Assembly: GCF_008923205.2 (NCBI RefSeq)
Contig: NZ_WBMS02000002.1
Coordinates: forward strand, 248,001 to 312,000
Length of the DNA: 64,000 nucleotides
DNA from: Actinomadura physcomitrii
Lineage (GTDB): Bacteria; Actinomycetota; Actinomycetes; Streptosporangiales; Streptosporangiaceae
Direction: 5' to 3'
Of this stretch, positions 14,642 through 23,448 are shown one piece after another (position 1 is the stretch's first letter; each line of letters starts with the position of its first letter). The translations under genes and the position numbers were made by a program. The notes under the pieces are model-generated. The model saw only the letters and a list, made by a program, of their open reading frames with translations. It searched no databases and had not been told where the DNA came from.

Positions 14642-16228
14642 ATGGTCCTTGATGCGGCGTCGGTGCGTCGGTGGTGCAGGCTCGCGGCGGACGCCCTCGG
14701 CCGCACCCGCGGGGAGATCGACGCGCTGAACGTCTTCCCCGTCCCCGACGGCGACACCGGCACGAACCTGCACCTCACCGTCCTCGCGGCGGCGGACGCG
14801 GCGGACGCCCTGCCCTCCGGCGCGCGCGAGGCGGACGCGTGGCGGGCCGTCTCGCAGGCCGCGCTGCTGGGCGCGCGGGGCAACTCCGGAGTGATCCTCA
14901 GCCAGGTCCTGCGCGGCATGGCCGACGTGCTCGGCGCCCCGGCGGAGCGGGGCGGCGCGGCGCTCGCGGAGGCGCTGGAGCATGCGTCCGTGCTGGCCAG
15001 GGCGGCGGTCGAGCATCCCGTCGAGGGCACGATCCTGAGCGTGCTGGCCGAGGCGGCGTCGGCGGCGTCGGAGGCGTCCGCGGCCGGCGTGGAGGAGACG
15101 GCCCGTGCGGCGGCGGGCGGGGCGCGCCGGGCGCTGCGCCGCACGACCGGGCAGCTCGACGTGCTGGCCCGCAGCGGCGTGGTGGACGCGGGCGCGGCCG
15201 GGTTGTGCGTGGTGCTCGACGCGCTCGCCGCCGTGGTCACCGAGGAGTATCCCGAGCACTACGAGGTGCCGGCGCGCACCGCCGGGACGGCGCCGCCGCC
15301 CGCCGAGCGGCCCGAGCCCCAAGGCCCCGGCTACGAGGTCATGTATCTGCTGGACGCGCCGGACGAGGCCGTCCACCGCCTGCGGGAGACGCTCGACGGC
15401 CTCGGCGACTCGCTCGTCGTGGTGGGCGGCGACGGCCTGTGGAACGTCCACGTGCACGTCGACGACGCGGGCGCCGCGATCGAGGCGGGCCTGGCCGCGG
15501 GGCGGCCGCACCGCGTCCGCGTCGCCTACCTGCACGCCGCGTCTGCGGGCGAGCCGCACGAGCCGCATGCGGGACGCGCGGTGGTCGCGGTGACCGCCGC
15601 CGACGGGCTGGCCGTGCTGTTCGAGGAGGCCGGCGCCCGGGTCGTGCGGCGCGAGCCCGGCGCGGTGCCGCCGCTGGCGGTGCTGGCCGAGGCGATCCTC
15701 GCGGCGGGCGACGAGGTGGTGGTGCTGCCGGACGAGCCGGAGGTCCTGGCGCTCGCCGAGGCCGCCGCCGAGCGCGCGCGGGACGGCGGCGCGCGCATCG
15801 CGGTGGTCCCGGCGAAGGCGTCCGTGCAGGGACTCGCGGCGCTGGCGGTGCACGACCCGCTGCGCCGCTTCGGCGACGACGTCATCGCGATGACCCGTGC
15901 CGCCGGCGCCACCCGGTTCGGGCATCTGGAGGTGGCCGCGGAGGAGGCGGTGACGAGCGTCGGCCTGTGCCGGCCCGGCGACGTCCTCGGCCTGATCGAG
16001 GGCGACGTCGCGACGATCGGCGCGGACGTCGCGGAGGTCGCCCGGCGCGTCCTGGACCGGATGCTGTCGGGCGGCGGCGAGCTCGTCACCCTGATCGCCG
16101 GGCGGGACGCACCGCCCGGGCTGGCCGAGGGGCTGCGGGAGCACCTGCACGGCGGCCGGCCCGATGTGGAGGTCTGCCTTTACGACGGGGCGCAGCGCCG
16201 GTGCCCGCTGCTCATCGGAGTCGAGTGA
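14642..16228 (+). CDS. DhaL/DAK2-domain protein, fatty acid kinase FakA-like
   Basis: A 528-residue protein. The N-terminal DhaL nucleotide-binding domain has NVFPVPDGDTGTN (Mg-ADP ligands) and ALLGARGNSGVILSQ, then a central YloV-type region (GYEVMYLLDAP) and a C-terminal DegV-related half. In firmicutes this architecture is FakA, which phosphorylates DegV/FakB-bound fatty acids. Equivalence in actinobacteria is likely but unproven. ATG 14642 follows CAAGAT (14630-14635) by 6 nt, suggesting a leaderless mRNA. recG follows 33 nt downstream, the usual yloV-recG pairing. Confidence 0.88.
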   Translation: MVLDAASVRRWCRLAADALGRTRGEIDALNVFPVPDGDTGTNLHLTVLAAADAADALPSGAREADAWRAVSQAALLGARGNSGVILSQVLRGMADVLGAPAERGGAALAEALEHASVLARAAVEHPVEGTILSVLAEAASAASEASAAGVEETARAAAGGARRALRRTTGQLDVLARSGVVDAGAAGLCVVLDALAAVVTEEYPEHYEVPARTAGTAPPPAERPEPQGPGYEVMYLLDAPDEAVHRLRETLDGLGDSLVVVGGDGLWNVHVHVDDAGAAIEAGLAAGRPHRVRVAYLHAASAGEPHEPHAGRAVVAVTAADGLAVLFEEAGARVVRREPGAVPPLAVLAEAILAAGDEVVVLPDEPEVLALAEAAAERARDGGARIAVVPAKASVQGLAALAVHDPLRRFGDDVIAMTRAAGATRFGHLEVAAEEAVTSVGLCRPGDVLGLIEGDVATIGADVAEVARRVLDRMLSGGGELVTLIAGRDAPPGLAEGLREHLHGGRPDVEVCLYDGAQRRCPLLIGVE

Positions 16229-16261
16229 TTCGTGTCCCCGCCATGGGCTAGAAAGGAGTCC

Positions 16262-18451
16262 GTGGCGAATCTCGACGAGCCGTTGCGCAAGGTTCTCGGC
16301 GACAAGACGGCCAAGGTGCTGGAGAAGGGCCTCGAGCTGCACACGGCCGGCGACCTGCTGCACCACTATCCGCGCCGCTACGCCACCCGGGGCGAGCTGA
16401 CGCCGCTGAACGAGCTGCTGGACGGCGAGCACGTCACCGTCATGGCGGAGGTCGTGAAGGTGCAGGGCCGGACGCTGTCGCGCAGCCCCGGCTACGTCCT
16501 GGAGATCACCGTCACCGACGGCACCGGGCAGCTGAAGCTGAGCTTCTTCGGCCGCAAGGGCTCCTACCGTCCCGAGAAGGACCTGTCGCCCGGCACCCGC
16601 GGCCTGTTCGCCGGCAAGATCAGCACCTACCGGCCGCGCAGCGGGAACGTTCAGCGGCAGCTCACGCACCCGCAGTACAAGGTGGTCGCGGAGCGGACCG
16701 CCGAGCAGGCCGCGCAGGAGTGGGCGGACGAGATCATCCCGATCTACCCGTCCACCAAGGGCCTCGACATCGAGACGATCGGCAAGTCGGTCGGGATGGT
16801 CCTGGACCAGCTCGACCTGCCCGCCGACCCGATGCCGGAGGCGCTGCTGCGGCGCCGCGGGCTGATCGGCCTGCGCGAGGCGTACGAGGGCATCCACCGG
16901 CCGAAGTCCTGGGACGAGCTGGGCCGCGCCCGCAAGCGCCTGAAGTGGGACGAGGCGTTCGTCGTCCAGGTGGCGCTGGCGCAGCGCCGGCTCGCGGCCG
17001 CCGCGCTCCCGGCGAAGCCGCGCCCGCCGTCGTTCGGCGGCGCCCTCGCCGAGTTCGACGCGCGGCTGCCGTTCGAGCTGACCAAGGGCCAGCGCGAGGT
17101 CGGCGACGAGATCGCCGCCGACCTGGCCCTCGAACACCCCATGCACCGCCTCCTGCAGGGCGACGTCGGAAGCGGAAAGACCGTGGTCGCGTTGCGGGCG
17201 ATGCTGCAGGTGGTGGACGGGGGCGGGCAGGCGGCGCTGCTGGCGCCGACCGAGGTGCTCGCGCAGCAGCACTACCGGTCGATCACGGGGATGCTCGGCG
17301 ACCTGGCGCAGGCCGGGCAGATCGGCGGCGCCGAGCACGCGACGCGGGTGGCGCTGCTGACCGGGTCGCAGGGCGCGAAGGCGCGCAAGGCGGCGCTGCT
17401 GGACGCGGCGTCCGGCACGGCCGGGATCGTCGTCGGCACGCACGCGCTGCTGCAGGAGACCGTGCAGTTCGCCGACCTCGGGCTCGTGGTGGTGGACGAG
17501 CAGCACCGGTTCGGGGTCGAGCAGCGGGACGCGCTGCGCGAGAAGGTCGACGGGGGCCGGCCGCACGTGCTGGTGATGACGGCGACGCCGATCCCGCGGA
17601 CGGTGGCGATGACGGTGTTCGGCGACCTGGAGACGTCGGTGCTGGGGCAGCTGCCCGCGGGGCGCTCGCAGATCCAGACGCACGTGGTGCCGCCGGAGCG
17701 GCCGAACTTCCTCGCGCGGACGTGGGAGCGCATCCGGGAGGAGGTCGGGCAGGGCCGGCAGGTCTACATCGTCTGCCCGCGGATCGGGGAGAAGGAGGGC
17801 GACGAGGGCGACGCGGTCGCCGCCGACGAGGAGGGCCGGCGGTCGCCGCTCGGCATCATGGAGCTGCTGCCGCAGCTGGAGGAGCTGCTGTCCGGGCTGC
17901 GGATCGGGGTGCTGCACGGCAAGCTCCACCCCGACGAGAAGGAGGCGGTGATGCGCCGCTTCACCGCGCGGGAGCTGGACGTGCTGCTCGCGACCACGGT
18001 CATCGAGGTCGGCGTGGACGTGCCGAACGCGACCGTGATGGTGATCATGGACGCGGACCGGTTCGGGGTGTCGCAGCTGCACCAGCTGCGCGGCCGGGTC
18101 GGCCGCGGGTCGCTGCACGGGCTGTGCCTGCTGGTGACCGACGCGGAGCCGGGGAGCAAGGCGCGCGAGCGGCTGGACGCGGTGGCCTCGACGACCGACG
18201 GTTTCCGGCTGTCGCGGCTCGACCTGGAGCAGCGGCGCGAGGGCGACGTGCTGGGCGCGGCGCAGGCGGGCCGCGCGTCGAGCCTGCGGCTGCTCACGCT
18301 GCAGCGCGACGAGGACGTCATCCGCGACGCCCGCGAGGAGGCGACGTCGCTGGTCGAGGCCGATCCGGACCTGTCGGACCATCCGGGGCTGGCGACCGTG
18401 CTGGCGTCGCTGCTGGACGAGGACCGGGCCGGCTTCCTGGAAAAGACGTAA
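16262..18451 (+). CDS. recG: ATP-dependent DNA helicase RecG
   Basis: Double-strand DNA translocase that remodels stalled replication forks and Holliday junctions. It has an N-terminal wedge/OB domain (LEITVTDGTGQLKLSFFG), helicase motif I GDVGSGKTV near residue 300, motif II DEQHRFG near residue 412, motif III ATPIPRT, motif V/VI TTVIEVGVDVPNA, and QLRGRVGRG. The length of about 729 residues is normal. GTG 16262 is preceded by AAGGAG at a slightly short 3-nt distance; GTG 16232 is an in-frame alternative adding ten residues. Immediately after the stop is the promoter of the cysteine-type leader peptide. Confidence 0.96.
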   Translation: MANLDEPLRKVLGDKTAKVLEKGLELHTAGDLLHHYPRRYATRGELTPLNELLDGEHVTVMAEVVKVQGRTLSRSPGYVLEITVTDGTGQLKLSFFGRKGSYRPEKDLSPGTRGLFAGKISTYRPRSGNVQRQLTHPQYKVVAERTAEQAAQEWADEIIPIYPSTKGLDIETIGKSVGMVLDQLDLPADPMPEALLRRRGLIGLREAYEGIHRPKSWDELGRARKRLKWDEAFVVQVALAQRRLAAAALPAKPRPPSFGGALAEFDARLPFELTKGQREVGDEIAADLALEHPMHRLLQGDVGSGKTVVALRAMLQVVDGGGQAALLAPTEVLAQQHYRSITGMLGDLAQAGQIGGAEHATRVALLTGSQGAKARKAALLDAASGTAGIVVGTHALLQETVQFADLGLVVVDEQHRFGVEQRDALREKVDGGRPHVLVMTATPIPRTVAMTVFGDLETSVLGQLPAGRSQIQTHVVPPERPNFLARTWERIREEVGQGRQVYIVCPRIGEKEGDEGDAVAADEEGRRSPLGIMELLPQLEELLSGLRIGVLHGKLHPDEKEAVMRRFTARELDVLLATTVIEVGVDVPNATVMVIMDADRFGVSQLHQLRGRVGRGSLHGLCLLVTDAEPGSKARERLDAVASTTDGFRLSRLDLEQRREGDVLGAAQAGRASSLRLLTLQRDEDVIRDAREEATSLVEADPDLSDHPGLATVLASLLDEDRAGFLEKT

Positions 18452-18466
18452 TTCCTACCTATTAAG

Positions 18467-18495
18467 TTGACTTTGCGCGCCTCCGCCGTCAGGAT
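18467..18495 (+). promoter_or_regulatory. Sigma-70-type promoter of a leaderless leader-peptide transcript
   Basis: TTGACT (18467-18472), exactly 17 nt, then CAGGAT (18490-18495). The GTG of the leader peptide begins 7 nt later, so the transcript likely starts at that codon. Confidence 0.75.
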
Positions 18496-18501
18496 GGACG
18501 C

Positions 18502-18582
18502 GTGACCCCGAACACGGCCCTCATCGCCCGCCTGCACGTCGACCTGCGGCGGGTCGCCAGCGCCCTGTGTTCCCGTCGCTGA
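18502..18582 (+). CDS. Cysteine-type leader peptide
   Basis: A 26-residue peptide (MTPNTALIARLHVDLRRVAS then ALCSRR). The HVDL-x-RV-x-SALC pattern is the one seen in actinobacterial short leader peptides in front of sulfur-assimilation genes, where ribosome stalling at the late Cys codon controls downstream expression. Here the single Cys (TGT) is four codons from the end. It has its own strong promoter 7 nt upstream and a G+C-rich stem-forming region immediately after the stop. The next gene is a HEAT-repeat protein at 18647 rather than a known sulfur enzyme. Attenuation is inferred from the pattern. Confidence 0.75.
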   Translation: MTPNTALIARLHVDLRRVASALCSRR

Positions 18583-18646
18583 TCCCGCCCGGGGCCCGGC
18601 GCCCGCCCGGCCCGTCCAGGACCGACGGCTTCCAGGAGGCCACACC

Positions 18647-19507
18647 ATGACGACCACCCGGCTCGGCGACGTGGAGGAGTCCCTCCGCGCCGCCGACCCC
18701 GCCACCCGCGCCGCCGCCGTCACCGCGCTCACCGCCGCCGCCCGCACCGGCGACGCGCCGCGCGGCGCCGGCGACACCCTCGCCTGGGCGCTCGCCGACG
18801 AGGACCGCGACGTCCGCGGCCGCGCCGCCCACGCGCTGCGCCGGCTGCCGGAGCTGTACATCGGCGAGGACGGCATCGGCGCGCTGCGGCTCGCCGCCGC
18901 CCGCGGCCGCGACCGGCTCGTCCGCGATACCGCCGCCGAACTGCTCGCGATCCTCGCCCGCGGCGCCGGGGAGCTGTACGCGCAGGGCCTGCAGGACGAC
19001 GAGCCGCAGGTCCGGGTGCAGGCCGTGCTCGGGCTCGTCGCGCTCGGCGCCGTGCCCGAGGTCGCCGACGCGGCCGACGACCCGTCCCGCGAGGTGCGGG
19101 TCGCCGTCGCCGAGGGCCTCGCCCGGCTGCCCGGCCCCGCCGCCCTCGCCGCGCTGGAGCACCTGCTCGCCGACCACGACCCCGTCGTCCGGATGGCCGC
19201 GCTCGACGCGGCGGCGGAACTCGGCGTCCCCGAACGGCTGGAGGGGCGCGTCGTCACCGCCACCGCGCACGCGAGCTGGCAGGTGCGGCGCCGCGCCGTG
19301 CGGGCGCTCGGCCGCGCCCGCGCCGACGTCGCCGTCCGGCCGCTCGTCATCGCCCTCGGCGACCGGATCGTCGACGTGCGGCGCGCCGCCGTGCAGGCCC
19401 TCGAGCAGTGGGCGGCGGACCGTCCCGAGGTGGTCACGGCGCTCACCGAATCCCTCACCGACCCGGACCCGGGTGTGCGCACCCAGGTCCGCTGGGCGCT
19501 CGCGTAG
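18647..19507 (+). CDS. HEAT-repeat (PBS lyase-like) protein
   Basis: A 286-residue protein made almost entirely of HEAT-type helical repeats of about 31 residues (for example PQVRVQAVLGLVALG, REVRVAVAEGLARL, PVVRMAALDAAAELG, WQVRRRAVRALGRA, VDVRRAAVQALEQW). Such proteins are scaffolds or bilin-lyase/iron-sulfur-maturation-related factors; no catalytic residues are evident. AGGAGG precedes ATG 18647. It is the first gene after the cysteine leader peptide, so its expression is probably linked to cysteine supply and it may serve sulfur or Fe-S metabolism (inference from context only). Confidence 0.85.
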   Translation: MTTTRLGDVEESLRAADPATRAAAVTALTAAARTGDAPRGAGDTLAWALADEDRDVRGRAAHALRRLPELYIGEDGIGALRLAAARGRDRLVRDTAAELLAILARGAGELYAQGLQDDEPQVRVQAVLGLVALGAVPEVADAADDPSREVRVAVAEGLARLPGPAALAALEHLLADHDPVVRMAALDAAAELGVPERLEGRVVTATAHASWQVRRRAVRALGRARADVAVRPLVIALGDRIVDVRRAAVQALEQWAADRPEVVTALTESLTDPDPGVRTQVRWALA

Positions 19508-19646
19508 GCGTACGCGGGCCCGCGGGCGGGACGTTCTGGGGTGGGGCGCCCTGCTCGCTTCAAGGCCTGCGCGGACGGCCGGTGGGCTGTTTCGCCGCGG
19601 GGCGCCAGCGGAGCGGGGAAACGGTCCGCCGGCCGCGGCGGGGGTT

Positions 19647-19666
19647 CCAGGGGGTCGCCCCCCTGG
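19647..19666 (+). terminator. Hairpin downstream of the HEAT gene
   Basis: CCAGGGGG/CCCCCTGG with a 4-nt TCGC loop, no T run. The surrounding sequence resembles the hairpin elements that flank coaD at 24962 and 25652. The rest of the 19508-19796 gap shows no coding frame. Confidence 0.5.
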
Positions 19667-19796
19667 GGAGTAGCGCAACGGAATTGAGAACTCACGGACG
19701 ATCACCGACGTCTAACGTGGTACCGGAAGGTAAGGGCCGGACGGTGCCCGCGCGGGTAGGTGTCCCGTGGCGGGTCCACGCGACGGAGGAGAGCCG

Positions 19797-21539
19797 ATGA
19801 GCCCCGTTGTCCCACTGCGGCCGGACGACCCGGGGCGGCTGGGGCGCTACGAGCTGCTCGGCCGGCTCGGCGAGGGTGGGCAGAGCGTCGTCTACCTGGG
19901 CCGCCGCGACGACGGCCTGCACGGCGCGATCAAGCTGCTGCGCGCCCAGCTGAGCCGCAGCCCGGAGTGGCGGGCGCGGTTCGAGCGCGAGCTGAAGCTG
20001 ATCGAGCGGGTCGCCGGGTTCTGCACGGCGCAGGTCGTGGACGCCGACGTGTCCGCCGAGACGCCGTACGTCGTCAGCGAGTACGTGCCGGGCCCGTCGC
20101 TGACCGGGCTGGTCACCGAGCGCGGCCCGCGCACCGGCACCGACCTGGACCGGCTCGCGATCGGCACGGTCACCGCGCTCGCCGCGATCCACCGCGCGGG
20201 GATCCTGCACCGCGACTTCAAGCCGTCGAACGTGCTGATGGGGCCGGACGGCCCGCGCGTCATCGACTTCGGCATCGCGCGGGTGATCGGCGCGGCGGCG
20301 GCGCGGGGCAGCGGCGTCGTCGGGACGCCGTCGTACATGGCACCCGAGCAGGTGACCGACGCCGAGCTCGGCACCGGCGTCGACATGTTCACCTGGGCCG
20401 CGACGATGCTTTTCGCGGCGACCGGCCGGCACCCGTTCGGCAATGACTCGATCTCCGCGGTGTTCAACCGGATCCTGCACTACGAGCCGGACCTGTCGCC
20501 GCTGCCCGCGACGCTGCGCGGCGTCGTCGGCGCCTGCCTGGCCAAGGACCCGGCGCGGCGTCCGGAGGCGCAGCAGGTGCTGCTCGACCTGATCGGCCGC
20601 GACGTCCCGGCCCTGCCGCAGGACGGCGGCGCGCTGACCACCGGCGCGCAGCTCGCCGGCGACCGGCGCACCCCGCCTCCGCCGGACCGGTTCGCGACGG
20701 CGGGGACGGGCCCGGAGCCGCCGACGCCGGACACGGTCCCGCGCCCGCCGCGCCGCGCCGGCCGCCGCGTCGCGCTCGTCGCGGTGCCCCTCGTCCTTCT
20801 CGCGGGCGGCGGGGCGGCGTGGGCCGTGCTCGCGAACGGCTCGCCGGACGCGCCCGCCACGGCGTCCACCGATCAGGCGGCCCCGCCCGCGGCGGCGTCG
20901 GCGGCGATCGCGCCGGCCGCCCAGGCGGTCGAGTCGGTGCTGTCGTTCGACCACTCCTCGCTCGACCGGAACGTCGCGGCCGCGCACGCGGCGTCGACGC
21001 CGCGCTATGGCGCCGACTACGACCGGCAGCTCGCCGCGAGCGGCTACCGCAAGGAACTCGAGGACAAGAAGGGGTCGGTGACCACCGACGTCGTCGACTC
21101 CGCGATCGTCGGCGCGGCGTCCGACCGGGCCACCGTGCTGACGCTCGTCAAGCGGACGGTGCGCGCCGAGGACGCCTCGCCGCGGCTGCTGTCGGACCCG
21201 ATGCGCGCGACGATGGTCAGGCAGGGGAACCGGTGGCTTCTCGACGCCCTCTACACGCTCAAGGCGGGGTCGCAGCGCGCCGACACCTCCGGCCTGCCGT
21301 GGCCGGGCGCGCGGGCGCGCGGGGCCCTCGGCGCCGTCTACCGGGCCCCGGCCGTCGCGTCGGGGACGCCCGTGGAGGTGGGCGTGCGCGCCGGCGACGG
21401 GCCGCAGGCGCTGACCGCGCTCGTCGCCGTCGGCGACTGCAAGGGCGCGTGCACCGACAAGGACCCGATCTCGGTCCAGCGGCTGACGCTGCGCCGCTCG
21501 GGCGGCGGGTGGACGGTGGCGTCCGCGCAGCGGCTCTGA
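19797..21539 (+). CDS. Membrane-anchored Ser/Thr protein kinase
   Basis: A 580-residue PknB-type kinase. The kinase domain (residues about 15-270) has LGRLGEGGQSVVYLG, invariant Lys in GAIKLLR, HRDFKPSNVLM, DFG and GTPSYMAPEQ. A Pro-rich juxtamembrane linker follows, then one membrane helix (VALVAVPLVLLAGGGAAWAV, about residues 324-345) and an extracellular domain of about 200 residues (DRNVAAAHAASTPRYGADY and later VGDCKGACTDKDP) with two close cysteines. The outer part resembles Mce-associated/SnoaL-like folds rather than PASTA; its ligand is unknown. ATG 19797 follows CGGAGGAGA. It is a paralog of the 6011 kinase in the catalytic domain but differs in the sensor part. Confidence 0.93.
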   Translation: MSPVVPLRPDDPGRLGRYELLGRLGEGGQSVVYLGRRDDGLHGAIKLLRAQLSRSPEWRARFERELKLIERVAGFCTAQVVDADVSAETPYVVSEYVPGPSLTGLVTERGPRTGTDLDRLAIGTVTALAAIHRAGILHRDFKPSNVLMGPDGPRVIDFGIARVIGAAAARGSGVVGTPSYMAPEQVTDAELGTGVDMFTWAATMLFAATGRHPFGNDSISAVFNRILHYEPDLSPLPATLRGVVGACLAKDPARRPEAQQVLLDLIGRDVPALPQDGGALTTGAQLAGDRRTPPPPDRFATAGTGPEPPTPDTVPRPPRRAGRRVALVAVPLVLLAGGGAAWAVLANGSPDAPATASTDQAAPPAAASAAIAPAAQAVESVLSFDHSSLDRNVAAAHAASTPRYGADYDRQLAASGYRKELEDKKGSVTTDVVDSAIVGAASDRATVLTLVKRTVRAEDASPRLLSDPMRATMVRQGNRWLLDALYTLKAGSQRADTSGLPWPGARARGALGAVYRAPAVASGTPVEVGVRAGDGPQALTALVAVGDCKGACTDKDPISVQRLTLRRSGGGWTVASAQRL

Positions 21540-21546
21540 AACGGGA

Positions 21547-21583
21547 ACGGTCCAGGGGCGTCCGGCGGACGCCCCTGGACCGT
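21547..21583. terminator. Bidirectional terminator between convergent genes
   Basis: Perfect 17-bp arms (ACGGTCCAGGGGCGTCC and its complement) with a 3-nt loop, midway between the kinase stop at 21539 and the convergent surface-protein stop at 21595. It should terminate both transcripts. Confidence 0.85.
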
Positions 21584-21594
21584 GTGCGCGCGGG

Positions 21595-22590
21595 TCAGGA
21601 CTCGCGGGCCGCCGCGCGCCTGCGGGTCGCGGCGATCGCCGCGCCGCCGGCCGCGATGGCCGCCAGGCCGAGCGCGGCGATGGGCAGCGCGTCGGTGCCG
21701 GTGAACGGCAGCCCCTTCGACGGGACGTACGCCGACGCGCTGGCGCCCGAACCGAGCCCGCCGCCGTGCCCGGACGGCAGGTCCGGCAGCAGCGGAACCG
21801 ACGGCAACGCGGGCGGCGCCGGGGACGTGCCGACCGGCGGGGCGCCGGGGCCCGTGGGCGGCGTCGGCGGCGACGGCGGGGTGGGCGGTGACGGAGGCAG
21901 CGGCGACGTCGGCGGCGGGGTCGGAGGGCTGGGCGGCGTGGGCGCCTGCTCGCAGCCGCCGCCGACGCAGGCGCCGAGGTTCAGGTGCGCCGACAGGGGC
22001 GTGCCGCCCGCCGGTGCGAGCCCGACGCCCAGTTCGGTACGGCCGCTGATGAGCTGCCGGCCCGCCGACAGGGTGCCGCCGGTCGCGACCTTCAGGTTCG
22101 CGCTGCCGGCGGGCGTGCTGACGTGGCCGTCCACGCGTGCGCCCGCCTGGAGGGTGGCGTCGCCGAGGCCCACGCTCGCGCCGGCCCGCACCCGGAGGCC
22201 GGCCTCGCCGTCCGGCGTCCGGACGCCCGCGCCCAGGTCGAGGCCGGCGCTGGCGGTCTTCGTGCGCTGGTCGTAGGCGAGCGTGGCGTTCAGATGCAGG
22301 TCCAGCGCGGGCGCCTTCGCGGAGGGCTTCGCCTTCGCGACCGGTTTCGCGGCCGGCTTGGCGCGCTTGATCTTCACCTTGTGCGCACCGCTCTTCACAC
22401 GAGGACGGTGCTTGGCGGGATGGGCCGCTTGCTTGCTGGTCTTGAGCGGATGGGCCCCGGCCGACGCGAGCCGGAAGGGGGAGTGATCGGCGGGGGGTCC
22501 GGACGTGTCGGCGTTCGACACGCCGCTCATTGCGGTGATGCCGAGAACCGTCGCTCCGGCCGTCACCGCGATTCTCCTACCGTGGTGCAC
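21595..22590 (-). CDS. LPXTG cell-wall-anchored surface protein
   Basis: A 331-residue secreted protein. GTG 22590 (AGGAG 6 nt upstream) gives a signal peptide MHHGRRIAVTAGATVLGITA with likely cleavage after SNA. Next come a basic Lys/Ala/Pro region, a beta-rich central domain with alternating Gly/Val/Ala strands (residues about 95-215), and a long Pro-rich spacer with PPSPPTPP-like repeats. The C-terminal sorting signal is LPFTG near residue 292, followed by a hydrophobic stretch and RRRAAARES. This is a textbook class E/A-type sortase substrate; no sortase is in the window. The central domain is not recognised. It may be an adhesin or spore/hyphal surface structural protein. Confidence 0.88.
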   Translation of the reverse strand: MHHGRRIAVTAGATVLGITAMSGVSNADTSGPPADHSPFRLASAGAHPLKTSKQAAHPAKHRPRVKSGAHKVKIKRAKPAAKPVAKAKPSAKAPALDLHLNATLAYDQRTKTASAGLDLGAGVRTPDGEAGLRVRAGASVGLGDATLQAGARVDGHVSTPAGSANLKVATGGTLSAGRQLISGRTELGVGLAPAGGTPLSAHLNLGACVGGGCEQAPTPPSPPTPPPTSPLPPSPPTPPSPPTPPTGPGAPPVGTSPAPPALPSVPLLPDLPSGHGGGLGSGASASAYVPSKGLPFTGTDALPIAALGLAAIAAGGAAIAATRRRAAARES

Positions 22591-22796
22591 GAGTGCTCCT
22601 GAGGGGAAGGGTAACTGGTTGCACAACCTGCGAGCACGTTTACACGTCAGGTAGTCGAGGTGAACCGGGATCCGGGTATTTGGGAAATGGTTCACAACAG
22701 TGTCAGTGGTCGTTTGTGCACCTTCCGCAACGACCGGCGGCGGTCGAGCGGGTCAGGACGTCCGGTCGAGGTCCGCGCCCCTGCGAAACTGGATCG

Positions 22797-23363
22797 ATGA
22801 CCAGGGTCATCGCGGGGAGCGCGGGGGGACGGCGGCTGGCCGTCCCGCCCGGACGGGACACCAGGCCGACGAGCGACCGGGCGCGGGAGGGCCTGTTCTC
22901 CACCGTGCAGGCGCTGCTCGGCCCGCTGGACGGGCTGCGCGTCGCCGACCTGTACGCCGGGTCCGGCGCGGTCGGGCTGGAGGCCCTGTCGCGCGGCGCG
23001 GCGCACGCCCTGCTCGTCGAGTCGCACCCGCGGGCGCTGAAGGTGATCCGGCAGAACGCCCGGGCGCTCGGGCTGCCCGGCGCCGTCCCGACGGGGGACA
23101 AGGTGGAGCGGCTCGTCCGCACCGCGCCGGACGAACCGTACGACCTGGTCTTCGCCGACCCGCCTTACGCGCACTCCGACGCGGCCGTCACCGGCCTGCT
23201 GGAGGACCTGCGCGACAACGGCTGGACGGCCCCGGACGCGCTGGTCGTCGTCGAGCGGTCCGTCCGCGGCGATGACCTGGTCTGGCCGGACGGGTACCAG
23301 GGGGAGCGGGACCGGCGCTACGGCGAGGCCGTGTTCTGGTACGGCCGGGCGCTCGGCGCCTGA
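22797..23363 (+). CDS. rsmD: 16S rRNA (guanine966-N2)-methyltransferase
   Basis: A 188-residue SAM-dependent methyltransferase. The N-terminal MTRVIAGSAGGRRLAVP and RPTSDRAREGLFS blocks are characteristic, the SAM motif is DLYAGSGAVGLEAL, and the catalytic motif is DPPY. It modifies G966 of 16S rRNA in 30S assembly. ATG 22797 has no ribosome site but a weak -10-like GAAACT 6 nt upstream. It is usually followed by coaD; here a PBP gene is inserted between. Confidence 0.94.
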   Translation: MTRVIAGSAGGRRLAVPPGRDTRPTSDRAREGLFSTVQALLGPLDGLRVADLYAGSGAVGLEALSRGAAHALLVESHPRALKVIRQNARALGLPGAVPTGDKVERLVRTAPDEPYDLVFADPPYAHSDAAVTGLLEDLRDNGWTAPDALVVVERSVRGDDLVWPDGYQGERDRRYGEAVFWYGRALGA

Positions 23364-23448
23364 ACGCCCGCTGGACGCCGGCCGAGAGATACCTGCGAGC
23401 CGATCGCGGTGACGCGTCGCCCGGCGAGCGCCGGGTAGGTGCGAAGGC

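Noticed and set aside
14597..18382. Very long minus-strand open frame opposite FakA-like and recG
   Set aside because: Translation is Arg/Gln/His/Gly-rich without motifs. It mirrors the third-position G/C bias of the real genes on the plus strand.
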